Of a stretch of DNA of 64,000 nt, positions 1-9,601 are shown piece after piece. The position numbers and the translations under genes were made by a program. Origin of the DNA: Bifiguratus adelaidae (taxonomy: Eukaryota; Mucoromycota; Endogonomycetes; Endogonales); the NCBI GenBank assembly GCA_002261195.1, contig MVBO01000008.1, positions 17,995 through 81,994 on the forward strand, in the 5' to 3' direction. Numbering within the stretch: position 1 is the stretch's first letter; the number at the start of each line of letters is the position of its first letter. The notes beneath the pieces were generated by a model. That model was not told where the DNA came from and did not search any database. It saw only the letters and a program-made list of their open reading frames with translations.

Positions 1-744
1 GAAACACACAATTTTACAGTCCATTTTCCTCGTGTCGTACCCATCTCATTCCGAAATTATGGCGAGATAAGAGGACGGCTGCATGACGCGCTTAAACCGT
101 AACAGAGCAATGCGTATAACGCTGCATTCCGCGTTCTTGATAGATGGCGTTGCCATCAATAGTCTCGGAAAAATTGGAAAAGACTTCCCCCCTGAAGGAC
201 AGAATGCATCATCGTCGTCCTCCCATGCGTGGCATGTCACACAAATCTCATAACCTCATAACCTCACAACCACACTCATGTCACACACATGGATTCATTT
301 CAGCGTTTCCCATTTTCATTTCTATATCAACGACGTATCCTTGCTTCTCTCTCTCTCTCTCTTTGTCTCCCATCTGATCCTTTCCAGAGGCTTTCTGTGC
401 ATTACTTACTTTGGTTCTGGCTTACGTTTTCGACGGGACCTCAGGGGCGTAGTTGATCTGTCAACCTTACGAGGTGAGCAAGGGGGCCCTTTAGAGCTTT
501 ATTTGCTTCTGCTCAAAAGCACGAAAAGTGGGGGTGGGAGGGTGTAAAATGAGCTCTCGACTCACGAACATTCTTCTCTTGCTTTTAGTCCGTTCGCATT
601 CAAACAAAAAGTACCGTTCATCCGTCAGGATTCAAATCGTTGTCTTATTGGACAAAGTAACCCTGGCACCGCACGCTACACAAAGGCACATTTTTCTGCT
701 TGCTGCTTCTCTGTTTGACTCTCTCCCCTTAACTCTTTCAAAAT
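1..744. other. no supported gene; short CT repeat
   Basis: I see no reading frame here with coding character. A CT microsatellite lies at about 347-362, and CT-rich stretches continue up to the ATG at 745. That pyrimidine richness resembles a fungal promoter, but no specific element can be named. Confidence 0.5.
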
Positions 745-1003
745 ATGTCCTTGCCTGTTGACTCTGCACAATTCGCAACTCGCTCGCGACGCGCCAAGCC
801 CTGCACAACAGTATCCTTTTTACAGTCCATCGACCGCGCTGGTATGGACCCAACTTTCGGCTTTCGTCTCCCCAGCTCTGGTTCCGAGGACGACCGCGCG
901 GCTCTCAGAGCGACTATGGCAACTTTTAGAGCAGGAGGAAGAGGTCCGGCACATTATTGCCGACGATGCAACTGTGGACAGTGCCTTTGCGCGCTATCTA
1001 TAA
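745..1003 (+). CDS. possible small two-exon protein, unknown
   Basis: Weak candidate. The frame ending at the TAA at 1001-1003 has a protein-like amphipathic C-terminus (SERLWQLLEQEEEVRHII) but no ATG of its own. Joining the ATG at 745 (exon 745-756) to an exon at 812-1003 across a 55-nt intron gives 67 residues. The donor would be GTTGAC, which is poor. The alternative is the unspliced 89-codon frame from the same ATG, ending at 1014, with a Cys-rich tail. I recognise neither product, and this may not be a gene. Confidence 0.3.
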
Positions 1004-1014
1004 AGTGCAAATAA

Positions 1015-1764
1015 GCCGATAGATCCCAAAAGCAAGGTTAACGGAATTACCACCCGGCAGACCTTCAACAAAATTCAAACCTTTGATTCTCCAAGTACAC
1101 TAATTGACAGATACCACCAGCATCATCCGTACCCGATAGACAACCCACAAAAGTCGCTCATTCCCCCCAAAACTCAGTGGCAATGGCAAAAGCAAACAAA
1201 ATTCTCGATACGCTCTTTACAAAACGTCAAAAACACATAAAGCAAACGCATTTGCGTGTGTGTCGTCCCTCATTCTCGCCCCCTGTACATAGCTTACAAC
1301 GTGATGACAAGTCCAAGTCCCTTGCAGCTGGCTCTGTCTCCTTGAACGCTCATCACCTTTTCCCGACAACATGCGACGATCTTACTTTCCTTACAAGCTT
1401 CGTTCTGGACAGTGCATGACAGCAAACTGTCGTATATGGTTCAATCTTGCAAGCCGTTCACAGAGTTTGACAAAATAGAATTCAGTGATAGTCTTGTTTT
1501 TTCTTCATCTAAGCTAGCTAGCTCTTTTTACGTAGTATCAAATCTTTCTGAAAAGTAGGCATATACTTGTATCAATCACTTTGAATCAAGCAATCTAGTG
1601 TTGAATCCACAAACTTGCAATTTCCTGGTTGAGTTGCATGTGAGCCCATGGCTGCTTGTATCACTCGGAGAGAGTAACAGTGCATACAACCCCCAGGATT
1701 ATCATGCCTAGAAATAGTCGCGAGTGTAAAATTTTCCATCCTACCAGTTGAACGTCTGGAAGCG
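1015..1764. other. intergenic, no gene seen
   Basis: Short open frames occur (for example 1177-1419 on +) but lack family resemblance or splice support. I see nothing else that can be named. Confidence 0.5.
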
Positions 1765-2185
1765 ATGGCTGTCACGCATCGGCCGGATCCTGACCCTAAA
1801 CTCGAGCGGAAATACCGTCGCCGACTACTCGAATCGCCGAATGCATTTGTGCCTAACTTGAAGGCGCGATTAGCCCATGTCGGTGCCTGGGGCTTGTCTC
1901 TAGGTATGTTTGCGATCGGCGGCCAGTGCATGCAGTTTCGAGTCCCGGTTCTCACCAAGCGTCAGGTATCACCACCTATGTTGTTTTCTTTGCCGACTTT
2001 GGACCCGAGGAGCATTGCTTTTCTCCGGTAGGCACCACGTACTCAGCCTGTCTCATAGCTCACCGTAAACTAGCTGCGACGCTGGGCCCAAACGAAAGTG
2101 AACTCGTTCTGGAGACTGTCAGAACAAGAAAAGCGAGACCTTCAAGAGCAAGGAAAGCTATGATACCTCGCAAGCATGGAGATAA
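1765..2185 (+). CDS. small single-span membrane protein, unknown (87 aa)
   Basis: Three exons join in frame: 1765-1903, 1966-2027 and 2123-2185. The first intron has a perfect GTATGT donor and a CAG acceptor. The spliced product has a basic N-terminus (PDPKLERKYRRRLLESP), one hydrophobic segment at about residues 38-55 (GAWGLSLGITTYVVFFAD) and a charged, Lys-rich tail. Size and layout fit a small mitochondrial inner-membrane or other single-pass protein, but I do not recognise the family. Exons 1 and 2 are well supported because the join restores one smooth hydrophobic helix. The last exon is less certain, since other AG acceptors are possible. The Sec14-like gene follows on the same strand after about 320 bp. 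Confidence 0.6.
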
Positions 2186-2504
2186 AGCCCTCAGCATTGC
2201 TTGTTCCTTTAATCCCATTGTGCAAGCAAGTTCGACAGAAAAATGAGGCATGAAGTTCGGCAGGTTAAGGAACATGCCCTCACTGACTACTTGAAGCATT
2301 CAAGACCACATGGAATCGCTTCCAAGGCAACCGGCGCATCTCAGCGTAGATGTCGATTGAGACACTTGCACTGAATCTTCCATCACGTGAAAATGAATTT
2401 GCCTCAGGCAATGTTGTGCGATTCCGTTCGTCTTGGTTCTTCCTTCTCTTCCATTACTTACACATTCACGAGCTGTTGAGCGTCTTGAGACTTGTGTGCC
2501 CTCT

Positions 2505-4832
2505 ATGGACTCCGTTGAGGAGCTTCTGTGGGAGTACGATAGACTTTACCGAGAGAAACAAGGAGAAATTGATGCTTTCTCCGGATGCGTTCAAAAGCAA
2601 GTAGAAGTGTTTGCCAGTGAGGAGCAGCTGAGTAGCACCCAATGCGAGTCCATTGCACAATATGTGGATGACCGAGGTAGGCTTCTCATGGGCACACTAG
2701 GTGGCTACCTTTACTCATGACGTTCGTGACGTCTTCCCACAGTGACTTTGTTTCGGTACTTGAAAATGAACGACTTTTCGATGGATGAAAGTCTATCTGC
2801 CTACATGGACACTGTTCGATGGCGCATCAGGGAATGTGTAGACAGTATTTGCTGGGCCGATGTGGATCCAGCCTTTTGGCAGGAGCCATTTTTTCACTTT
2901 CACAAGTTTGATCGATGGGGCCGGCCAGTCGGTGTGATTCGTCTCAAACATTTACCAGATCTTGTATCTAGCAGTGCAGGAGAAGCTGAATCCGATGCGG
3001 ACTTGCCGACACCAACTGAGAGAGACGGCATATTACACCAAGCAGATAGAACACCGACAGAAAAGATGCGGAAATTCCTCATCTTGATCCTCGAAATGGG
3101 TCGCAAAATGTCCTGGGATATCACTCGCGCGCGGGAAGCCAAGAAACTCGCTTCAAAAAAGCTTAGGCGATCGCGAACAATAAGCTATCGTGAAACTCCC
3201 GTTTTATGCCTACATGCACTATTACTGGTGGACTTGAAGGATGCCTCATTGCTATCGCCGACAAGCATGGCTCTCAAAGACTTTCCTCCCATTATGCAAG
3301 AATTTTTCAAGTTACGCTACCCCTCCTCGATTGGCGGTATTTGCGTGCTGAACTTCGGCTGGATATGGCAAAGTGTTTGGCAAATCTCTAAATCGTTGCT
3401 CAGTGAGAAGGCAAGGAGCCGAATCTCATTTCCGAGTTTGGGCAAAATGAAGGACATCATTGAGCCAACCGACTTGCTTGCAGGCCAGTGTTTGCTCGTT
3501 AAAAGTGAGGTACAGACTCAGAATACTGACATTGTAGTGAATACAGATATGGGCGGCGAGGATGATTACGAATGGTCCTTTGAGAGCGACGCAATTCTTC
3601 AATCTTATGGTCGACCGGGTGAAGGTTTCCATCCCTTGGCTCAAAACGGTTCCGCTGATGAATCACGCACATCTACCAACCCGACTGTCAGTCTATCGTT
3701 ACCTCCGCTGTCGCCTTTAAACCACAACAAGGAGCAAAAAGACAGTCAGAGCATGGCCGAGCGGCACAGTGATGGGTCTTTAATTGCAGAGCACATTCCA
3801 CATATCGATTCGGATGACGACATGTCTGATTCTGGCAAATCGGACGTGTTCACGGACGCGCCTTCTGAATTGTACACTACGCCGCCAATGGGCACGTCAG
3901 AACGATCTCGATCCTTGTCTACCTTGTCTACATCTGCATCCGCGGCATCCCATCTTTCAACGCCATTTTACACACCATTCGCAACACCTCAAATTCCATC
4001 CTCACCCGTCATGGGAGCAAACGAAATTGCGCGTATACCTCCGCATCTATCTGTCCAGCCGCCTGCTCCACCGACCGGTCTAACCAACCTTAGCAGTCAA
4101 AGCGCAGTCTTGGCCGTCTCTAGAAGCTTTGAACGGCTTACCTCGCTGGCGAGTCCTTTGACATCTGAATTTCCATCCGTGACGGCAAGCACCGTGAGCG
4201 GTGGTGTTCAAAAAGTTGGCAAAATCATGTGGGAAGGACTTGTGGTGTCTGGCCATGTAGGGAAAGCCTTTGAGCGACGCTTGCTGGAAACAATTGGAGT
4301 CGGCCAGACTCAAGGCGTGGAGCCAAATGCACTTGCCGAGCATTTAGCAAGCCTTCAAGTGGTTCCATCTCCCGGAAGAGATCAAATCGAATCAACGTCC
4401 TCCGCAAAATCTGCCGATGAAAAGAGCGATAGCGCAGAGCTGTCACTTTATCAGTCCTACAAAAAGACACAGTCTATGAACCTTGCCCAGCTCATGACAC
4501 ACAACCATATTGTGGCATCAAGACGGGATTCTTTCCTCTCTCCAACATTACCCCGCAACTCCCATAACGTGACCTTCCTTCGAACACTATCGACTGCTAA
4601 TCAAGTCATGAAACGCACCATTGGGTCGATCTTAAGATACTCGTCTCGCTTCAATACCGTCTTTTACTGGTGTATCCTATGGTTGATTGTGCGAGGCGGA
4701 GTCTTTGAAGAACTATGGCGATGGATTCTGGAAACCGTGATGAAGATCAATTATGTTGGATTGCAAGGACTGGGTACACGAGCTTTTGGAGGCCATATTG
4801 GATCAGGATCAACCTTACGCATGGGTCACTAG
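2505..4832 (+). CDS. CRAL-TRIO (Sec14-like) lipid-transfer protein with C-terminal membrane segment
   Basis: Exons 2505-2676 and 2743-4832 (66-nt intron) give 753 residues. The N-terminus forms a CRAL-TRIO-N-like helical region (LFRYLKMNDFSMDESL). A CRAL-TRIO lipid-binding fold follows at about residues 100-270, including the core stretch GICVLNFGWIWQSVW and the barrel floor strand SFPSLGKMKDIIEP. The middle is long, acidic and Ser/Thr/Pro-rich, probably disordered. Near the end is a hydrophobic span (FYWCILWLIVRGGVFEELW). Family knowledge suggests phosphoinositide or lipid exchange. The terminal span suggests tethering to a membrane, which classical soluble Sec14 lacks. The exact orthologue is unclear. 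Confidence 0.85.
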
Positions 4833-5077
4833 ATCTCATAGTCTGTCTGTTACTTGTAAACATGTAGAGTAGGTGTATATTGCCCTATGCGCATAGTCAT
4901 GTTCGCAAAGTTGGAACACGTCAGGTTGCCGATCTGCGCAATGAACTCTTCACACAAGTGCAATCCTTGCTTAAATCCACACTGTATCACGTTTCCTTTA
5001 AAAGACACGTCTAGGCCAGGGGAATGTATCAACCAGACCAACTGCCCAATCTAAAGCTACCGCGTTGGCGACACATT

Positions 5078-6061
5078 TTACCAAGAGAGGCTCTGACCAT
5101 TCCACTGCAGATATTTGCCATTGGTCTCGGCAGTAGCGTTATCAATCACCTTGAGCATTCCAGAGATGGATTCTGCAGGTGTCAATTGGGCTGATGGACC
5201 GCCCATATCGGTTTGTACCCAACCAGGATGCATGGGAAAGATGATGGGACCATCCTTGGCATAGACATTGGCGAATTGGACCGAGGCTACGAAACGATTA
5301 GCATTCGGATCCATCTTGCCACCTTTGTACACCCACCCATGTTGAGGGCGGCTTTGCTGACGCGGTAGGACAAACCACGCGTATCCTTTTGGTTGGAAAT
5401 CGTATCGATGGATCCAAGGATGGAGCTAATGTTGGCAATTACGCCGTTTTGGCTCTTTTTAACCAATGGCATAAAATGTTGCATCATTTGTACCGTCGCG
5501 ATCACATTGACATTGAACACATTGATGAGATCGTCCTTCTGCCTGTATTACGGTTGAGCATGGATGATGTCATTGTACGATCTGTGCTTACGTTTCATCG
5601 GCTGATGGGCCAACACCGTAGATACCCGCACTAGCAGGAGCGTTAGAATTTCGATCCACTTAGACCATTTCCAACGCTTACTTGTTCACCAACACGTCCA
5701 AACCATCGGGAAAGAAAGCTTCAGTTTCGGCAACAGCAGCCTTGGACGGGTATAGATGAGTCATCTTGGATATTGGATCGAGCACGTATCCCGCCGAATC
5801 TTACCTTGACCGATGCCTCATCCACGGTATCCAACTGAATGATCTTTACATTCTCTCCCTTTAACGCTTGTAGCTCCGAAGCCTTGGCTGGCGTACGACA
5901 GGCAGCTACAACGCGATCTCCACGTTTCGATATCTGACGTACGAATTCAAGGCCGAGACCTCGGGAAGCACCACTAGCAAGAATAAGTCAATTAGCGGAG
6001 GGTAAGACACAGAGAGAGAGAGAGAGACCATGACTTGCCTGACAAAAAATGTCTTAACCAT
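5078..6061 (-). CDS. short-chain dehydrogenase/reductase, C-factor/sniffer-like (242 aa)
   Basis: Six exons on the minus strand: 6039-6061, 5805-5973, 5682-5764, 5592-5630, 5337-5542 and 5078-5286. The product has the Rossmann motif SGASRGLG at the N-terminus, the NNAG motif, the catalytic Ser region (NISSILGS) and Y-x3-K (YRVSKAAL). The late motif HPGWVQTDMGG is typical of the C-factor/sniffer group of NAD(P)-dependent reductases. The first intron is GC-AG (AG|GCAAGT), and only that join creates the cofactor-binding motif. It also contains an (AG)n run. A tail of 242 residues matches the family. The substrate cannot be read from sequence. Confidence 0.88.
5974..6038 (-). other. GC-AG intron in SDR gene, with (AG)n tract
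   Basis: The donor is AG|GCAAGT and the acceptor TTGCTAG. Using this pair places TGxxxGxG-type residues in frame. The nearest GT alternative would replace the first glycine-motif serine. An AG microsatellite (about 6011-6027) sits inside the intron. Confidence 0.8.
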
Positions 6062-6358
6062 GTCGTTTGTGATGCAAAGAATGGGAACAACCAACAATGA
6101 TCTGAGCCCTTAAATATCCGCAAGTGGATCTTAGTCAGCAATGTCGCGCCTATCGCGGAAAAGCAGATGTAGCCGCGTCATGGTGTGATCGGGTACATCG
6201 GCGTATCCTTGTTGGCAGGCCATAGGCGATCATCGTCTGGAGAACAGAATACGATCCAAAGACGCTTATGAGGCTCCTGATGGCCTTACTGCTCCCGGGG
6301 ATCATAAAATTGACCTGTGCGACGCTTCTTGCCTTTCTCCACACCTCTGCGTTTGTCC

Positions 6359-7186
6359 ATGGCCTTGCGCACATGGTCCACAGAGGTACCGTTGACGTTT
6401 CCCGTCAACCACCAAGAGGCTCAAGGCACTGTCATTCTCTTTGGCTGGACCAACGGAGCACTCAAGCACCTGCAAAAGGGTGCTGCACCCTATGTAGAAC
6501 GCGGATGGGACCTGGCCATTTACCATGCCAATGACCGTGCCATCTTTGTCCCGGGCATAGCACGCGAGTGGACAAGCGGTCTCGTGGACTGGGTCAAGAT
6601 GCGGCACCTCGCCTATCCCACCAACACCGACACCCCGAACCAGCGGACCCCGTTTGTCGTTCACGTCTTTTCCAACGGCGGGTGCATGGGCTTCAGCAGC
6701 TTTCTCCACAACCTCTCAGCACAAGGTCTCAGTCTCGTCCAACCCACCACCATCATCTTTGACTCATGTCCTGGTTTCGGATCCCTTTGGAACATGCACC
6801 TGATCTGGACTGCCAATATCAAGCCTAGATGGCGACAATGGCTCTACACCGTCCTGATCCGTCTCTTTACCCTCTTGGCCTGTCCGCCCTACCTGCTCCT
6901 TCTTGCTCTGCGTCGACAACCCTCTTTTCGATCGGTTATTGGGTCTTTGATGACCCATCCGGTGGTCGTGAATAGTCCACGCATCTTTTTGTATTCCAAG
7001 GCGGATGTGTTGGTGCCTTACCAATCCATTCAACGGTTTATTGACATCACATGCAAGGAGCGCGATGGAGTGACCGAAGTCTTGTTTGAGGATACGGCGC
7101 ATGTACAGCATTGGGTGGATAAGAGGAGTAAGGATCTGTATTGGGCGCCTATCTTTGAGCAGGTAAAGGCAGAGAAGGCGGCATAG
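6359..7186 (+). CDS. TMEM53/DUF829-family alpha/beta-hydrolase-like protein (275 aa)
   Basis: This is a single-exon gene. The ATG at 6359 is chosen because upstream in-frame starts are not ATG. The DUF829 pattern is clear: an early TVILFGWTNGALKHL segment, a nucleophile-elbow-like HVFSNGGCMGFSSF, an acidic residue in SKADVLVPY and a late His in TAHVQHW. These positions fit a Ser-Asp-His triad with an atypical S-N-G-G elbow. Family members (human TMEM53) are associated with nuclear envelope or membranes, and several hydrophobic stretches in the middle could be membrane-associated. The enzymatic substrate is unknown. Confidence 0.85.
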   Translation: MALRTWSTEVPLTFPVNHQEAQGTVILFGWTNGALKHLQKGAAPYVERGWDLAIYHANDRAIFVPGIAREWTSGLVDWVKMRHLAYPTNTDTPNQRTPFVVHVFSNGGCMGFSSFLHNLSAQGLSLVQPTTIIFDSCPGFGSLWNMHLIWTANIKPRWRQWLYTVLIRLFTLLACPPYLLLLALRRQPSFRSVIGSLMTHPVVVNSPRIFLYSKADVLVPYQSIQRFIDITCKERDGVTEVLFEDTAHVQHWVDKRSKDLYWAPIFEQVKAEKAA

Positions 7187-7349
7187 ATGCGGGCTTTAGA
7201 GACAAAGCGAGTGTCGAGGAAGAGTGACAAGAGGAGACCAGCGGTCTTCTTTGTATTTTGGCTGCAACGTCTGCAGATGAACACGACTAATGGTACAACA
7301 TGTACAAAATGTGCAAATACTACAATGAATAACTCGAAACAGGAACCCT

Positions 7350-8192
7350 CTAGGCATGGATAGAGTATGAAGCAAGCGATTGCATGGACTTCCGAGACAA
7401 TTGCTCCATGGTACTTGGGATACCATGAGGAACACCAGCAATCAATTGCGCCACTGTGGGTAACTGGATGGAGGAAGAATGAGGCGGACTTTGTGCCTCA
7501 GAGTAGCTTTCAGAGCCTCGGCGACTTGACGCTGGGCTCAAGGAAGGTAGTCGAAGACTGTCGACAGGAGACGGTGGAGTGGCGGATGGAAGACGAGGAG
7601 AAATATTGGGTGTAGGAAGAGAGAGTGGTTCGGGTTTTGAGAAGTGGTACGCATGTTCAGAAACGTAATGCGAAGGATGAGACGAGTGATGAGGTGGACT
7701 TGGGAGAGAAATGGGAAGAGGCTCTCGCTTTTGTTGCAAGCGACTCTTCTGCTTGCTATAGTCAGCTACAAGCGTCGCCAACTCTTGTTGAATCTGAACA
7801 CCAGCAGGATCTTGCTTTGCCGAAGGTTGAACAAAAGCAGAGACCAACGCTTCAATCTTCTTGAGACGGTCCTCGAGAGCCTCGATATCACCATTCGCAT
7901 TCATGGATCGTCTTCGCTTCTCAGAGTTGTTGACGCAGACAAGTCCATTGGCGGCACAAAAAGTGCAAGGTTGACCACCATCGCACTTTGTTTTCCGTCG
8001 TCGACATGTCTCGCACGCTGACCCGGACGAGAGTCGACGTTTGGTAGGCTCGGAAGATTTGGTATATAGACAATCAGTGCCACATGATAGACAGTAAGCA
8101 CATGGTGTGTCACCGTTACAAGCTCTCTTCTTGGCCTTGCAACTATCACACGTCTTGTGTAGAGTGTAAGGGGCAAACCTTTTGGGAGCCAT
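7350..8192 (-). CDS. short transcription factor with two tandem Zn2Cys6 clusters (280 aa)
   Basis: Two complete binuclear zinc clusters lie back to back: Cys15/18/25/31/34/41 and Cys60/63/70/76/79/86, each CX2CX6CX5CX2CX6C. An acidic-basic helical stretch follows (about 98-115), then a long Ser/Pro-rich region and a short hydrophobic C-terminal motif. The large regulatory middle domain of most Zn2Cys6 regulators is absent. Such proteins bind DNA, usually CGG half-sites. The gene is intronless, and the ATG at 8192 has no in-frame upstream alternative with coding character. It lies convergent to the TMEM53-type gene. Target genes cannot be told. Confidence 0.88.
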   Translation of the reverse strand: MAPKRFAPYTLHKTCDSCKAKKRACNGDTPCAYCLSCGTDCLYTKSSEPTKRRLSSGSACETCRRRKTKCDGGQPCTFCAANGLVCVNNSEKRRRSMNANGDIEALEDRLKKIEALVSAFVQPSAKQDPAGVQIQQELATLVADYSKQKSRLQQKREPLPISLPSPPHHSSHPSHYVSEHAYHFSKPEPLSLPTPNISPRLPSATPPSPVDSLRLPSLSPASSRRGSESYSEAQSPPHSSSIQLPTVAQLIAGVPHGIPSTMEQLSRKSMQSLASYSIHA

Positions 8193-8755
8193 GAGAGAGG
8201 TAGAAGAAGCAAAGAGGCAAGAGCGAACGAGTCCATTGCTTTATACCTCATCGGGATCATCCTAAAATGGACATTACCGGATCCATCCATAAAAGGAAGT
8301 CCACGGATCTAGACTATTGGGTCTTGGTCGGCTATCTGTGAGCGCGGATGGCTATAAACGGGTGGCGTTCATTTCGACCAACGGTCGGCTCGGGTGGAAG
8401 GAAGCGATGTGGGTTAACCTTATTCGGTCACTTCCGACCCCGCGAGTGGATCGTGTCCTGTTGACACACGTGAAGGTTGTGGGATGAGGAAGAACATCCG
8501 AGTGTTTTATGAAGGTTAATAGTATACACACATACCACACTATAGGACATAAGCATCAACACACGATGGGGCCATCGACTTTGTATCCTATCCCAGGGGG
8601 TTGCTCAGATAGTGATGGAGGTGATTGCCTTGTGTGGGGTGACCTCGGCTCCCAAACCGATGGGGGAACGTGGGGTTAGGTCGGCATCGGATCGGGTGAC
8701 CCAAATAGAGCGACTTCCGTGGAGTTTGTCATTCCATCCACTTCCATCTGTACGA
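8193..8755. other. intergenic region, no gene seen
   Basis: This is the promoter side of the Zn2Cys6 gene and the 3' side of the RsmE-like gene. A TATAAA-like string occurs near 8352. I see no ORF or RNA gene I can support. Confidence 0.45.
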
Positions 8756-9556
8756 CTAGACACGTCGGCCCTGTTGACTGGCTACTGATGCACTAAACAG
8801 GCACAGGCCGGCCAAGGCTGCCGTTTCCGTGCGAAGGGTATATGGGGATAGGCGGATGGGGATCCATTGGCCCTTTGCAACGGCTCTGTCAACGGCTGCA
8901 AGTTCCTCCTCATCAAATCCACCTTCAGGGCCCACCAAGAGGGTGGAAGGTGTCGATGCCATCGGATGATCCTTCATATCTACTCTTGGTTCAAGGGCCA
9001 CCAGACCACTTGCCCTTTCGAGCACATCCATCAAAGATGGCACACTTCCGTCGGGCATGCCCAGACAAGGCACATCCAATCGACCACATTGTTCACTGGC
9101 TTCGATCATGATCCGACGCGCTTTATCCAGCAGGTGGTGTTGTGTGCGATGAGAGCGGTAGGGAATGATGTGATGTGCACCGAGTTCGGTGGCTTTTTCA
9201 AGGAGGATGGCCATCCGGTGAGGGCGAATTGGAGGTGTATACAGAGTGATCCTGCGTGTTGGAGGATAATATTGACGTGTTTGGTGCGAAAGGTCTAGGG
9301 TGAGTTGGCGTTGTTTGGGACGTCGATGCCATGGTTGAAGGTGAGCAAGGTATTCACCGTCGCGTTCATTGTAGACGAGGACAGGTGAACCGGCAGAGAG
9401 TCTGAGAACGTCGACAAGGTGATGAGCGTGGGACGAGTCTAAGGTTACCTCGCGTGAAGGTAAAAGGGTTATCGTGTCTAGGTAGATGCGCGGTATAGTA
9501 GTAGGCAGTTGGCGTGCCTTGCTAGACATGCACCGTTTGAACATCCTTGGCAACAT
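8756..9556 (-). CDS. RsmE-type 16S rRNA m3U1498 methyltransferase, probably mitochondrial
   Basis: A 266-residue single-exon protein. The SPOUT-fold signature is present: KATELGAHHIIPYRS in the middle, the SAM-loop motif LLVGPEGGFDEEE, and the C-terminal LRTETAALAGL. These match bacterial RsmE, which makes 3-methyluridine in the small-subunit rRNA decoding region. The start MLPRMFKRCMSSKARQLPTT is basic and hydroxylated, so mitochondrial import and action on mitochondrial small-subunit rRNA are inferred. It is convergent with neither neighbour: the aldehyde dehydrogenase follows on the same strand 46 bp beyond its start codon. Confidence 0.88.
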   Translation of the reverse strand: MLPRMFKRCMSSKARQLPTTIPRIYLDTITLLPSREVTLDSSHAHHLVDVLRLSAGSPVLVYNERDGEYLAHLQPWHRRPKQRQLTLDLSHQTRQYYPPTRRITLYTPPIRPHRMAILLEKATELGAHHIIPYRSHRTQHHLLDKARRIMIEASEQCGRLDVPCLGMPDGSVPSLMDVLERASGLVALEPRVDMKDHPMASTPSTLLVGPEGGFDEEELAAVDRAVAKGQWIPIRLSPYTLRTETAALAGLCLFSASVASQQGRRV

Positions 9557-9601
9557 GGCAAAAACGTTGAAGAGGAGACGCGACGGTTATTCTATAAAGG
9601 T

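Noticed and set aside
6268-6534. Plus-strand ORF overlapping the TMEM53-type gene
   Set aside because: It is an out-of-frame shadow; the DUF829 motifs are in the other frame.
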